Made by a program: the position numbers and the translations under genes. From contig CBDCVG010000059.1 of the NCBI GenBank assembly GCA_965222765.1, positions 62,001 to 126,000 of the forward strand: 64,000 bases of DNA, given 5' to 3'. The notes under the pieces were generated by a model that saw only the letters and a list, made by a program, of their open reading frames with translations, searched no databases and was not told the origin of the DNA. The DNA comes from Caldora sp965222765 (lineage in GTDB: Bacteria; Cyanobacteriota; Cyanobacteriia; Cyanobacteriales; Coleofasciculaceae). Positions 1-9,284 of the stretch are shown piece by piece. Every line of letters begins with the position of its first letter. Within the stretch, counting starts at the first letter, position 1.

Positions 1-214
1 CGGTCATGCAAGAGATATTAAATCAGGATTAGTTTACCTAAATAAATTTTGCCATAGTGTAGGAGTGGGTATTTAGGACTATCTCAGAAATCCTTGGAGT
101 AATGACCAGATATTTGCATTATTCTGTATACTGCCTCCTGTGCAGTATTTAATTACTACATCCTTATTCATTCGCTGGCTCTACTCAACCCTCCGGAATA
201 TTGAGACGATAGTT

Positions 215-1840
215 TTATTGAATATTGCTATAATCTACCCCTTGAGTTGTATCTCTACCATATAACTGTGTGGTGAGACCAGTTATAGTTTCTAGAGTTT
301 TCCTAACTTGGGGTGAGGTAATGGTATTGAGGGGTACACCTAACTGCTTTGCTACCCCTGCGGCTACTCCTGCTCCTTGTCCTTGGTAAATATTCACTGT
401 CTGAATACGCCCTACTGATACAGCCATACCCACGTAGCCAGAAGAGCGACCAACAATTGCTAAATTGTTCACATCTCTTCCCAAAGTATTTTCTATGCCG
501 AAATTATAGATGGGAATCGGTGGTATTCTGATTGACAAACCATTAACCCCCCCTCTTAAATCAAAATTGTAAGAGAAACTGCCGATTGAATTTTCTGGTG
601 TTGTTCCCCCTTTGATAATTTCTTGTCCTGTTAAAGGATTGATAACATCTCTAATACTCAATGTGTGTCTGATATAAATTTCCTGGGGAATAATTACTCT
701 AACATCTTCTTTTCCAGAAAGTTCCCGTAACCAAGCCTCAAATGCGACTAGCTCCTCCTTCATTTCCTGGGTTGGCCTGCGACCATTCTCTTCTATCTCA
801 ATCAGCTGGTTGACTTGGTACTTAAAAAGAAGACCATTCCAGGATAAAGAATTATCTGGTAATAGGCAAATATTGCTTCTATCTAAAAAGAATCCTTCCA
901 AGCTAAAAGGCAGATGACGGTGGAGTTGGTAGGCTGCACCAAAAGCTATACTTTTGTGATAATAACCATCAGCTGACGAGTGGTAAAGAGGTGTTCTAAA
1001 ATTGCTGAGCCAGAATCTTGCACCTTCTGGATCTTCATTATCTCTAATACTAGTCTCTATTTGACTCATCAGGTCGCTATTGTCGAAGATTTTCTGTTCT
1101 ATTGCTCTTAATTCGGAGATAGTCAAACCAGTAATCAGGGGTACAATTGAAACTGATAAAGTTTCATTAGCTAGTTCAGGACTTTGGGATTCATAACCTC
1201 GATAATAAGCCAAACCAGCTTTTCTGGCTAATTCAGCATCTTGAGTAGCGTCAATGTAGGAATCTGCTTGGAGGCGAATATTACTTTGTTGGACATCAAC
1301 ATATTGGATAGTTTGATTTTCTATGTGGGGAATGAGAGGAGATTCGTTGATAATACTCACTCCTGCTTCTGCTAACATTTCTTGCATCGCTTGCTCGGCT
1401 CTGTCAGCTGCTAAGCAAGAGACTACAACATTAGCTCTTTTTAAAAAATCACGAAAACATTGGGCAACTGGTTGGTTGTACCAATTGGTTTTATCATAAT
1501 CTAGAAAAGCTAAGCCTCCTCTGGTTAATAAGCCACCCAATGGTTCATTAGCTGCATTAGAGCGTACTAAGGCAACTTTTCCTTCATCACCTAAAGTCTT
1601 CTTTGCCCAAATAGCAGCACATATTCCTTGTAATTCATCTCCGTAAACTACTACATCAAAGTTTTTCGTTATTATAGGTGCTGAAGAGTGATTGTTAGGG
1701 TTATTTGTGTCTGTATCAGCATCTTGTTGTGAATTGATAATAGTTTGGAATAGTTGTCCAAAGGAATCAGTAGTACTACCAATTATTAAGGCTATTAAGA
1801 CAACCATTATAAATCCTAAAATCTTGAAATTATAGGTCAT
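215..1840 (-). CDS. FAD-dependent oxidoreductase, membrane-anchored (copy 1)
   Basis: A 541-residue protein with one hydrophobic N-terminal segment (about residues 8-25), then a polar Asn/Thr-rich linker and a Rossmann-type dinucleotide fold starting near residue 60 (FDVVVYGDELQGICAA). The usual GxGxxG is modified to GDELQG. A second FAD-family signature, GGLLTRGGLAFLDYD, follows near residue 100. This pattern belongs to the FAD_oxidored family (PF12831-like) common in cyanobacteria; the substrate is unknown. The anchor predicts a soluble domain outside the cytoplasmic membrane or held on its surface. It is a tandem paralogue of the next gene, colinear along nearly its whole length. A TTAGGTG heptamer array lies just upstream of the ATG where a ribosome-binding site would be expected. 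Family assignment is fairly sure; the reaction is not. Confidence 0.82.
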   Translation of the reverse strand: MTYNFKILGFIMVVLIALIIGSTTDSFGQLFQTIINSQQDADTDTNNPNNHSSAPIITKNFDVVVYGDELQGICAAIWAKKTLGDEGKVALVRSNAANEPLGGLLTRGGLAFLDYDKTNWYNQPVAQCFRDFLKRANVVVSCLAADRAEQAMQEMLAEAGVSIINESPLIPHIENQTIQYVDVQQSNIRLQADSYIDATQDAELARKAGLAYYRGYESQSPELANETLSVSIVPLITGLTISELRAIEQKIFDNSDLMSQIETSIRDNEDPEGARFWLSNFRTPLYHSSADGYYHKSIAFGAAYQLHRHLPFSLEGFFLDRSNICLLPDNSLSWNGLLFKYQVNQLIEIEENGRRPTQEMKEELVAFEAWLRELSGKEDVRVIIPQEIYIRHTLSIRDVINPLTGQEIIKGGTTPENSIGSFSYNFDLRGGVNGLSIRIPPIPIYNFGIENTLGRDVNNLAIVGRSSGYVGMAVSVGRIQTVNIYQGQGAGVAAGVAKQLGVPLNTITSPQVRKTLETITGLTTQLYGRDTTQGVDYSNIQ

Positions 1841-1844
1841 ATAG

Positions 1845-1864
1845 TTAGGTGTTAGGTGTTAGGT
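1845..1864. repeat. TTAGGTG heptamer array
   Basis: About three tandem copies of a 7-base unit, starting 5 bases upstream of the ATG of the preceding minus-strand gene. It is one of many period-7 arrays in the window. Confidence 0.85.
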
Positions 1865-2007
1865 AATGGAATTGTTGACTTGTTTTTTAAAGAAAGCGAG
1901 CAGCTGGAATTAAAGAAAGCGAGCAAGATGCTCCCACTACTATCGTTGGTGTAACTTTGGGATGCTCCCGAAGGGAAGAAAGCTTGTATAGAATTTCAAC
2001 CTCTCCC

Positions 2008-2040
2008 AATTCTAAATTCTAAATTCTAAATTCTAAATTT
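2008..2040. repeat. AATTCTA heptamer array
   Basis: Between four and five tandem 7-base units ending two bases from the stop codon of the second FAD oxidoreductase gene. It is a different heptamer sequence with the same period as its neighbours. Confidence 0.85.
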
Positions 2041-2042
2041 CT

Positions 2043-3656
2043 TTATTTAATATTGCTATAATCCATTCCTTGAGTTGTATCCCGACCATAGAATTGGGTA
2101 GTAAGCCCAGTTAAAATCTCTAGAGTATCTTTGACTTCCAAAGAAGTAATAGTATTGAGGGGTGTATCCGAAAGAGTGGAGATACCAGCTGCCACTCCTA
2201 CGCCTTGTCCTTGGTAAACATTCACTGTCTGAATTCTACCTACTGATACCGCCATACCCACATAGCCAGAAGAGCGACTGACAATTGCTAAATTATTCAC
2301 CTTACTCGCTAAAGTATGCTCTATGCCAAAATTAAATATTGGCAGGGATGGTACTTTACCAGATAAACCCTTAACTCCCCCTCTTAAATCAAACTCGTAA
2401 GAAAAACTACCGATAGAATTTTTAGGTAAAGTCCCTCCTTGAATAATTTCTTTACCAGTTAAAGGATCGATAACATCTTTAACACTTAATGTATGCCTGA
2501 TATAGATTTCTGGTGGTATAATAACTTGGATATTGTCTTTGCCTGCAATTTCTTGCAACCAAGCCTCAAAATTTGCCATTTCCGTAATCATTTCCTCAGT
2601 TGGTTTGAACCCACTTGCCTCTATTTGCCTTAGTTGAGCAACTGAATATTTAAACAGGAGACCATTCAAAGACAAAGAATCTTCCTTAAGAACACAAATA
2701 TTACTTTTATCAAAAAAGAAGCCATCTAAGTTAAAAGGATGATTATAATCTAGATGATAAGCTGCTCCTAAGGCTATACTGCGATTAAAATAGCCATCCA
2801 GATAAGCTTGATACATAGGTGAGTAAAAGTTTTTTAACCAAAAACTTGCCAATGCTGGATTTTGCTGCTCTTTGATACTTGTTTCAATGTTCCCCATCAG
2901 CTCGGCATCATTAATAATCTTTTGTTCAAGCGATCGCAATTCATTGATGCTGAGACCAGTTATGATGGGAACAAGAGAAGCTGATAAAGTTTGATTGCGC
3001 AGTTCAGGATTTTGAGATTCGTATCCTTGATAGTAAGGTAAACCCGCTTCTCTAGCTAATTGAGCATCCTGAGTAGCGTCGATATAGGAATCGGCTTTCA
3101 ATCGAATATTGCTTTCCTTGACATCAACATATTGAATTTCTTGATTAGTAACATAAGGAATAAGAGAAGAGCCAGAAATAATTTTAACTCCCGCTTCAGC
3201 TAGCATTTCTTTGAGAGCTTGATCAGTATTATTAGCTTCTACGCAAGCTTCAACAACATTAGCTTTTTTTAAAAAGTTACGGAAACATTGGGCAGCTGGT
3301 TGATTATACCAATTGGTTTTATCAAAATCCAGATAAGCTAAACCTCCCCGTGTAAGGAGTCCTCCTAACTGTTCATCCGCTGCATTAGGACGAATTAAGG
3401 CAACTCTACCATTATCACCTAAGGTTCTCTTAGCCCAGATAGCTGCACATATTCCTGGTAATTCGTCTCCATAGATCAAAACATCGAAGTATTCAGATAT
3501 GGGAATTTCTGGGGAATTATTATTGTTATTGCTAATTTGATTAGTTAGTTTAGCAAGAGCAGGGAAGGTTTTTCGTAGATTATCAAAGTTACTGCCAAAA
3601 ATAAAAGCCATAATAATGGCTAAACCACAAGTTAATAGTTTTAAGTTATAGGGCAT
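2043..3656 (-). CDS. FAD-dependent oxidoreductase, membrane-anchored (copy 2)
   Basis: A 537-residue tandem paralogue of the gene at 215-1840. It shares the N-terminal hydrophobic anchor, the modified nucleotide-binding loop (FDVLIYGDELPGICAAIWAK), the GGLLTRGGLAYLDFDKTNWY block, the SYIDATQDA motif and the C-terminal GRDTTQGMDYSNIK end. The linker after the anchor is the most divergent part. By family it should bind FAD and oxidise an unknown substrate. Gene order and direction suggest local duplication, but about 200 bases of non-coding sequence with a heptamer array separate the copies, so co-transcription is uncertain. A five-unit TTAGGTG array sits 5 bases upstream of the ATG and no clear Shine-Dalgarno sequence is visible. 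Confidence 0.82.
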   Translation of the reverse strand: MPYNLKLLTCGLAIIMAFIFGSNFDNLRKTFPALAKLTNQISNNNNNSPEIPISEYFDVLIYGDELPGICAAIWAKRTLGDNGRVALIRPNAADEQLGGLLTRGGLAYLDFDKTNWYNQPAAQCFRNFLKKANVVEACVEANNTDQALKEMLAEAGVKIISGSSLIPYVTNQEIQYVDVKESNIRLKADSYIDATQDAQLAREAGLPYYQGYESQNPELRNQTLSASLVPIITGLSINELRSLEQKIINDAELMGNIETSIKEQQNPALASFWLKNFYSPMYQAYLDGYFNRSIALGAAYHLDYNHPFNLDGFFFDKSNICVLKEDSLSLNGLLFKYSVAQLRQIEASGFKPTEEMITEMANFEAWLQEIAGKDNIQVIIPPEIYIRHTLSVKDVIDPLTGKEIIQGGTLPKNSIGSFSYEFDLRGGVKGLSGKVPSLPIFNFGIEHTLASKVNNLAIVSRSSGYVGMAVSVGRIQTVNVYQGQGVGVAAGISTLSDTPLNTITSLEVKDTLEILTGLTTQFYGRDTTQGMDYSNIK

Positions 3657-3660
3657 ATAA

Positions 3661-3694
3661 TTAGGTGTTAGGTGTTAGGTGTTAGGTGTTAGGG
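3661..3694. repeat. TTAGGTG heptamer array
   Basis: Nearly five perfect 7-base units immediately upstream of the start codon of the second FAD oxidoreductase gene. Confidence 0.9.
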
Positions 3695-3813
3695 GGTGAA
3701 TCAAATTTACAGTGGACGTTTTTTCACCTCATCCGGTATTCGGTTTGAGTTCTTGAAGATAGGACTTACACAAAGCGTCCATTTGTAGTGGACTGATAAG
3801 CTAATCACCTAAG

Positions 3814-4224
3814 TTATCCTAATTGACTCCACCAGCCAGAGGCAATGGGAACTCCTTGGAGATGCTTAACTTGCTCAAAAGTCATTAAATAAATCCAAGC
3901 AAGAATTGGCATTTCCCTGGCTAGATTATAAACTTCAATTTGGTAACGATTATATTCGTTCTCTGCTGGTGCTCGGTGAGAGTCATAATCTTCTAATGTA
4001 TCCAAAACGCTTAACATAGTTGGATCAGCGAAAGTCAGCAAATAACCTTGCACTGGATTTTCTCCTGGTATCATAGCCGGATAGCCCAAAGGTAGAGCAA
4101 AAAGTTCACCAAAAGCGATCGCTTTTTTCGCTTCGACTACCTTACCAGCACAGTACAAGTTGTAATTGACTTCCCCTGGTTTCAATGTGCCGTAAACAAA
4201 AACCCTAAAAGTATTTGTTCTCAT
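3814..4224 (-). CDS. gamma-glutamylcyclotransferase-like protein
   Basis: A 136-residue protein of the GGCT/AIG2 fold. The family signature YGTLKPGE lies at residues 11-18 and forms the substrate loop; LDTLEDYD near residue 75 holds the acidic residue where the family's catalytic Glu is expected, and the C-terminal half has the usual NRYQIEVYNLA strand. Family members release 5-oxoproline from gamma-glutamyl compounds, but bacterial homologues are mostly uncharacterised. It lies downstream of the phosphorelay operon in the same direction, separated by about 130 bases. The start codon is preceded directly by a CCTAACA/CCTAATA array, which read in the gene's sense contains AGGT and might weakly replace a Shine-Dalgarno site (inference). 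Confidence 0.8.
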   Translation of the reverse strand: MRTNTFRVFVYGTLKPGEVNYNLYCAGKVVEAKKAIAFGELFALPLGYPAMIPGENPVQGYLLTFADPTMLSVLDTLEDYDSHRAPAENEYNRYQIEVYNLAREMPILAWIYLMTFEQVKHLQGVPIASGWWSQLG

Positions 4225-4257
4225 TACCTAACACCTAATACCTAATACCTAACACCT
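4225..4257. repeat. CCTAACA/CCTAATA heptamer array
   Basis: Between four and five 7-base units abutting the ATG of the gamma-glutamylcyclotransferase-like gene. It is the complement of the TTAGGTG/TTAGGTA type seen elsewhere. Confidence 0.88.
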
Positions 4258-4358
4258 TTTATTTAGCAGGGTAAGAGCATCTCAATCAACCTTGACAAAA
4301 GGAATACGGATTGGTTGTTGTATATCCAAAGTCCAACCTGTCAGCTTTTAGACCTTCT

Positions 4359-4742
4359 TCAAAGCTCGTTCCAACCCAAAAGCTCTGCCACTTGGTGAGC
4401 CAGATTCATAGACTTGAAAGGTTTAGGAATGACCCCTGTCACACCTAGTTGAGCAAATCGACGCTGATCAATGGACTGTACCTTAGCTGTTAGCAAAATC
4501 ACAGGGATTTGCTCAGTTGCTGGGTTAGCTTGTAACTTTTGAAAGGTAGCGATGCCGTCTATATCGGGCATCATCACATCTAGGAGAATAGCATCTGGTT
4601 GTTGAGCTTCGGCTAACAGTAATCCTTCACTAGCTGAACCAGCAGTTGATACTTGCCAACCCCCCACGAGTTCCAGAGCGAGTTGAGCTACCTCTTGGAT
4701 ATCTTCTTCATCATCAATAATTAGAATGTGTTTAGCTGTCAC
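4359..4742 (-). CDS. single-domain response regulator
   Basis: A 127-residue CheY-like receiver with no output domain. The acidic pair DDEED lies at residues 10-14, the phosphoacceptor is Asp55 (LLDVMMPD), the switch residue is Thr85 (LLTAK) and the conserved Lys is Lys107 (PKPF), so it should be phosphorylatable. It is the last gene of a three-gene phosphorelay operon and its start overlaps the end of the hybrid kinase gene by 11 bases, which suggests translational coupling. It may take phosphate from the kinase or act as a phosphate sink. No partner protein can be named from sequence. Confidence 0.93.
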   Translation of the reverse strand: MTAKHILIIDDEEDIQEVAQLALELVGGWQVSTAGSASEGLLLAEAQQPDAILLDVMMPDIDGIATFQKLQANPATEQIPVILLTAKVQSIDQRRFAQLGVTGVIPKPFKSMNLAHQVAELLGWNEL

Positions 4743-7700
4743 GGTTGTTGTCTCTCTTTTTGTGTCGAATAATCCGATTGAGTAAGTTAATCACTCGCTG
4801 CTCGAATTCTTCTGGTGTAATGCGACTTTTAGTCAAAAACAGAGTCTGTCCTAACTTTAACCTTTCTCGGTCGGAGTTATCCAAGTCTTGGGAGGTGTAA
4901 ACTACCAGTGGAACTTGATACAAACGATTATGCTGTCGCAGCCAGTCTACTACCGCAAAGCCATCATATTCTGGCAGTACCAAGTCGAGTACAAGCAAAT
5001 CTGGTAACAGGCGCTGGCTCAATTGAATAGCTTCCCTTCCCGTCTGAGCATGATAGATCTCAATGCCGTAGCGCTCAAAGACAGCAATGAGCACTTTTGC
5101 AAGATCTATGTCGTCTTCTATAACCAGAACTCTGATATTTCTATTTTGCTCGGTTAATGCTCGTTCCAGAGCTTGGAGCAGTAATTTTTCATCTGGAGGT
5201 TTAGTAATCCAATCGTTTACTTTAGGATGGTCTAATTCTCTGGCATCTGGGAATAAACCGCTGAGGATGATGACGGGAATATCTTTGGTATTCACCTGCT
5301 CTTTTAGGGCGGCTAAAGTTTCCCAGCCATTCATTCCGGGCATCATTAGGTTAAGGAGAATCGCATCAGGTAACTTTTGTGCTGCTTGCTTTACTGTCTC
5401 CTCACCAGAACCTACGGTCATTGCCTGGTAACCTTGTTGTTCTAGCTTGGCTTTGACTACAGTACGAACGGAAGAGTCATCATCACACATTAATACTAAA
5501 GGAGCAGTCGATTCAGGAGGGAGAATAACCTGCTCTTCCTGGAGTACTGGCAAAGAAAAGCAGAAAGTGCTGCCTACTCCTAAAGTGCTTTGAGCCCAAA
5601 TTTGACCTTCATGATGCTGTACAATGCTGCGACAGACAGCTAAACCTAAACCAGTGCCTCCTTTTTTGCGGGAGTCAGAGGCATCAACTTGTTGAAAGCG
5701 TCCAAAGATGGTTTCAATTTTATCAGCTGGGATACCTCGCCCTTGATCACGAATTTGAAATAATACGGTTAGTTGTTCCCCCTCAGTTACCCGTTCCAAG
5801 TTATCTGTTATTGGGGAAAATTGACCATTAATCAGTTCTGCAGTTAACCAGACGGTTCTACCGTCTGGTGAAAATTTAATGGCGTTACTGAGTAAGTTAG
5901 TTAAAACTTGGATAATGCGGTCTGGATCAACCCACAACCTGGCTGATAGGGGAGAAACTGATAAACTTACCCTTGCTGTCTGGGCCATATTCCGTATGAC
6001 ATCCACTGAAGCACTCATCAATTGCTCTACATTGCACATTTGTTTAGTCATTGTGACTTTGCCAGACTCGATGCGTTCAATATCCAGGATGTCGTTGATT
6101 AAACGTACCAAACGCTCTGCATTATTAGCAGCAATGTTGAGCATCCGTTGACCCTGTTCCGGTTGGGTATTAAGTACACCATTGGCAAGTAAATCCAGAG
6201 CACCGAGAATGGAAGTTAGGGGAGTGCGTAATTCATGGCTAACTACCGAAATAAACTCATCTTTTAGCCTTTCTACTTCCCGGCGATCGCTAATGTCAAA
6301 TACTGAACCGATATAGCCAGCAAAACTACCATCTGGTAGAAATCTTGGTGTTCCTTGATCTAAAACCCAGCGATATTCGCCATCGGCACGTTTTAAACGA
6401 TACTCCCTGTGGAAATCCTCGCGATTGTCCAATGTACTACTATAAGTATCCTGAACAGACTGCCAATCTTCTGGATGAACACCCTCCGTCCAACCATTAC
6501 CAGTTTCTTGCTCTAGAGTCCTGCCAGTAAAGTCTAACCAACTCTGATTGAAAAATGTATACTGCCCATTGGTATCAGATATCCACAGTAATACCGGGGC
6601 ACTATCTGCCATAGTGCGAAATCGCCCTTCACTCTCTCTTAGAGCTTCGACAAGCTGGCTTTGGGCCAAGGCGATGCCTACCTGATTAGCTAGTTGTTGC
6701 AGGAGTTCAATTTCAGAGCTAGTCCAATGCCGAGGATGGGAACATTGATGAACAATCACCAGACCCCAAAGTTCTTCTTTATGTAGAATTGGTACCACTA
6801 GTTTGGACTTGACATTGAACTGACGCAAGAACTCAATCAAACAGGATGTTACATCAGCGTTGTCTACATCAGGAAGTTGATAAATCCGACCCTGGCGATA
6901 ATTTTGGATGTATTCTGAGCTGAAACAGTCATCATTAATTCCCTGAGCCAGTACAGAAGAGTAACCAGGAACCACGGCCTCTTGCATCACAGTTCCTCCT
7001 GTACCATCAGACCAAAAACGGAAGATTATCACTCGATCAGCCTGGAGAAATCTTTGTACTTCAGTAACCGTAGTTTGGAGAATTTCTTGTAATTGCAAAG
7101 AACGGCGAATCTTGAGGGTTAGTTCGGCAAATAATTGCGATCGCAGATTTTGATGCTGTAATTCGGCTTCTGCTTGTTGGCGCTCACTCATTTCACGAGC
7201 TAACTGTTGGGTTTGCCGTCGAGCTGTTTGAGCTAGATAAACCACTCCTGCTAGTAACAGAGCTGTTATCAGCCCCCCTACCAACACAACTTCGGGGAGT
7301 AGAGATTGCTCCTCAGTAAGTAAGGCACTAGTCGGCCAAACTTTTATCCGCCAGCTAACGCCGTTAAAATTAACTGTTGTCTGGTGATGCCATTTAGCCT
7401 CCAGTTTCCTGCTGATACCAGAACAATCACGGCAGTAGATTTCTTCACTACCATCGAAAATAGCGATCGCGTATCCTGGTGCAAGATGATTGTCCAAAAG
7501 GGTATCGAGTAATGGCTGAAGGCGGAAAACCCCCAAAATGAAACCGTCAAAGGAGGAAGCTTGGCTTGCTTTTCCTGCTACTGTGTTACTTTTGTTCTTG
7601 AGGAAAAGAGGGACATATACTAGAAAACCTTTATCCCCTTGGACTAGGGTAACTGTACGGGTAACTGTTACAGCCTGACGCTTCCGAGCCCTTTCCAATG

Positions 7701-8121
7701 CAATGCGCCGTCGCTCCTCAAATGCTAGATTAAGGTCTTGAGCTGCTTCATTTCCAGCTAAAGGAACTATCCAACGGACATAAAAGGAGGAATCTATCCA
7801 TTCGATCGCCTGAAAACCAGGATAGTCTTGGATGTAATTTTTGGCGTCTGCATACCATTGAGCTTGAGGAGTTCCACCCTGAAGTTCCCAACGCCTTCCC
7901 ATCCGCACCAAAGACAAGATGCGATTTTGAATTTGTCCTGTGACTTGCTGCTTAACACTTGTTGTTGCAAATTCTCCCTTCCTTTGAATCTGCGTACTTT
8001 CTTGAGCAGCTAGCGCTTGCCAGAGAAACAGAGTTAATCCTGAGATACTAACGCCAACCAATACTGGTAGCGATCGCTTTTGCCAAAGCTTAGTTGTTTG
8101 CAGTATCCTCAAACTCAACAT
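4732..8121 (-). CDS. hybrid sensor histidine kinase (CHASE-GAF-PAS-HisKA-HATPase-REC-REC)
   Basis: A 1129-residue membrane sensor. It has a TM at about 19-38, an extracytoplasmic CHASE-type domain (about 60-265), a second TM (about 277-297), a coiled coil, GAF (about 326-490) and PAS (about 500-615). The dimerisation domain carries phospho-His629 (SHELRTP), followed by N-box NLLSNAIKFS, G1 DQGRGIP and G2 GTGLGLAV. Two receivers follow. The first has Asn924 where the phosphoacceptor Asp should be (LLNLMMPG); the second has an intact Asp1046 (VLDLVLPEYDG). It therefore probably autophosphorylates and passes phosphate to the second receiver, then to the Hpt domain of the upstream gene product. 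It overlaps the following receiver gene by 11 bases. The ligand is unknown. Confidence 0.93.
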   Translation of the reverse strand: MLSLRILQTTKLWQKRSLPVLVGVSISGLTLFLWQALAAQESTQIQRKGEFATTSVKQQVTGQIQNRILSLVRMGRRWELQGGTPQAQWYADAKNYIQDYPGFQAIEWIDSSFYVRWIVPLAGNEAAQDLNLAFEERRRIALERARKRQAVTVTRTVTLVQGDKGFLVYVPLFLKNKSNTVAGKASQASSFDGFILGVFRLQPLLDTLLDNHLAPGYAIAIFDGSEEIYCRDCSGISRKLEAKWHHQTTVNFNGVSWRIKVWPTSALLTEEQSLLPEVVLVGGLITALLLAGVVYLAQTARRQTQQLAREMSERQQAEAELQHQNLRSQLFAELTLKIRRSLQLQEILQTTVTEVQRFLQADRVIIFRFWSDGTGGTVMQEAVVPGYSSVLAQGINDDCFSSEYIQNYRQGRIYQLPDVDNADVTSCLIEFLRQFNVKSKLVVPILHKEELWGLVIVHQCSHPRHWTSSEIELLQQLANQVGIALAQSQLVEALRESEGRFRTMADSAPVLLWISDTNGQYTFFNQSWLDFTGRTLEQETGNGWTEGVHPEDWQSVQDTYSSTLDNREDFHREYRLKRADGEYRWVLDQGTPRFLPDGSFAGYIGSVFDISDRREVERLKDEFISVVSHELRTPLTSILGALDLLANGVLNTQPEQGQRMLNIAANNAERLVRLINDILDIERIESGKVTMTKQMCNVEQLMSASVDVIRNMAQTARVSLSVSPLSARLWVDPDRIIQVLTNLLSNAIKFSPDGRTVWLTAELINGQFSPITDNLERVTEGEQLTVLFQIRDQGRGIPADKIETIFGRFQQVDASDSRKKGGTGLGLAVCRSIVQHHEGQIWAQSTLGVGSTFCFSLPVLQEEQVILPPESTAPLVLMCDDDSSVRTVVKAKLEQQGYQAMTVGSGEETVKQAAQKLPDAILLNLMMPGMNGWETLAALKEQVNTKDIPVIILSGLFPDARELDHPKVNDWITKPPDEKLLLQALERALTEQNRNIRVLVIEDDIDLAKVLIAVFERYGIEIYHAQTGREAIQLSQRLLPDLLVLDLVLPEYDGFAVVDWLRQHNRLYQVPLVVYTSQDLDNSDRERLKLGQTLFLTKSRITPEEFEQRVINLLNRIIRHKKRDNNRDS

Positions 8122-8151
8122 AATCAGTCAGCAATACCAATTCCCCATTCC

Positions 8152-8176
8152 CAAACAACAAACAACAAATAACAAA
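8152..8176. repeat. AACAACA-type heptamer array
   Basis: Short period-7 array (AACAACA/AATAACA units) in the 71-base gap between the Hpt-containing regulator and the hybrid kinase gene. Confidence 0.7.
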
Positions 8177-8180
8177 GGAC

Positions 8181-8210
8181 AATTCTCAATTTTCAATTTT
8201 CAATTTTCAA
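8181..8210. repeat. TTTTCAA heptamer array
   Basis: About four 7-base units. The array runs into the 3' end of the upstream regulator gene and supplies its last codons and its TGA stop (8193-8195). Confidence 0.85.
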
Positions 8211-9284
8211 TAACTGAGGATTCTGTTGATTAACTGCTCGTTCAAGTTCCTGGCGCATTGCCGCCACTAATTCCGCGAGACGCTCCCTTTGCTTCGGACT
8301 TAGTGGCATCTTAGCTTCAAATAGTTGCTCCATTTCTTGAGCAAGATGGGAGCCTTCGTCAAAATCAAACATACCTAGTGAACCTGCCAGCTTGTGAGCC
8401 TCCTGTTGTGCCTGTTGTCGCAAGGATTCATCAAGATCATCTTTCAGCATAGCAGTAGTTGCTTGCTCAATCACTGCCACTCGGTTAGTGAACTTTTCTT
8501 GAACCCGTTGCCAAACATTAATGGCTGTTTCGATAGCTTGCTGCTCTAAATCAGGGGACAACTGCTTTGGCTTTTTGGTTACTTTGCTTTTGCTTCTTGG
8601 TTGTTGTGGTTCTAATGCTTTGAGACGGTAACCGATACCGTAGACTGTTTCAATCGGATCTTCAGATAATCCTGCTACTTTAAGTTTCCGCCGCAATCCC
8701 TTAATATGGGCTGTCACAGTCTCCTCTCCAGGCAATTCCTCAAATGACCACAAGTGTTCTAAAATTGCATCGCGACTAAATACCCGGTTCTTATAGCGGA
8801 GAAAAAGTTCTAATAAACCATACTCTTTTGGTGTCAAATGAATAGGCTGACCGTTATAGGTAACTTCACAGGCACTAGGGTCAAGATACAAGTTACGCCA
8901 CTCCAAGATAGGAGGTAAGCTGGAACTCCCCCGACGCAATAAAGCGCGAATACGAGCAAACAATTCATTTCCGTCAAAAGGCTTCGTTACATAATCGTCT
9001 GCTCCAGCATCCAAACCCATGACTTTATCAGAACTACTGTTTTGAGCAGTTAACAGGAGAATAGGTATCCGCAACCCTTGGGATCTCAACCGTCGGCAAA
9101 GGGTTATGCCATCGAGTTTGGGTAGATTGACATCTAGCAAGATTAGGTCATAAGTAAAGGCATCCACTAATTCCCAGCCTGCTTGACCATCGGCAGCAAC
9201 GTCAATGGCATAGTTTTGATCAGTGAGGTTTTTGACAAGCGCTTCGACAACTAGCTCATCATCTTCTACTAGTAAAATTCTCAT
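8193..9284 (-). CDS. OmpR-family response regulator with C-terminal Hpt domain
   Basis: A 363-residue protein with three modules: a receiver (1-118, phosphoacceptor Asp51 in LLDVNLPKLDG, Lys101 in TKPFDG), an OmpR/PhoB winged-helix DNA-binding domain (about 125-223, ending YGIGYRLKAL), a Lys/Gln-rich linker, and a histidine phosphotransfer domain (about 245-355) with His297 in the AHKLAGSLGMF motif. It is the first gene of the operon, upstream of the hybrid kinase in the same direction. With the kinase it supplies all four steps of a His-Asp-His-Asp relay: His629, Asp1046, His297, Asp51. The last residues and stop codon come from a TTTTCAA heptamer array, so the natural C-terminus may have been altered slightly. 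Confidence 0.93.
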   Translation of the reverse strand: MRILLVEDDELVVEALVKNLTDQNYAIDVAADGQAGWELVDAFTYDLILLDVNLPKLDGITLCRRLRSQGLRIPILLLTAQNSSSDKVMGLDAGADDYVTKPFDGNELFARIRALLRRGSSSLPPILEWRNLYLDPSACEVTYNGQPIHLTPKEYGLLELFLRYKNRVFSRDAILEHLWSFEELPGEETVTAHIKGLRRKLKVAGLSEDPIETVYGIGYRLKALEPQQPRSKSKVTKKPKQLSPDLEQQAIETAINVWQRVQEKFTNRVAVIEQATTAMLKDDLDESLRQQAQQEAHKLAGSLGMFDFDEGSHLAQEMEQLFEAKMPLSPKQRERLAELVAAMRQELERAVNQQNPQLLKIEN

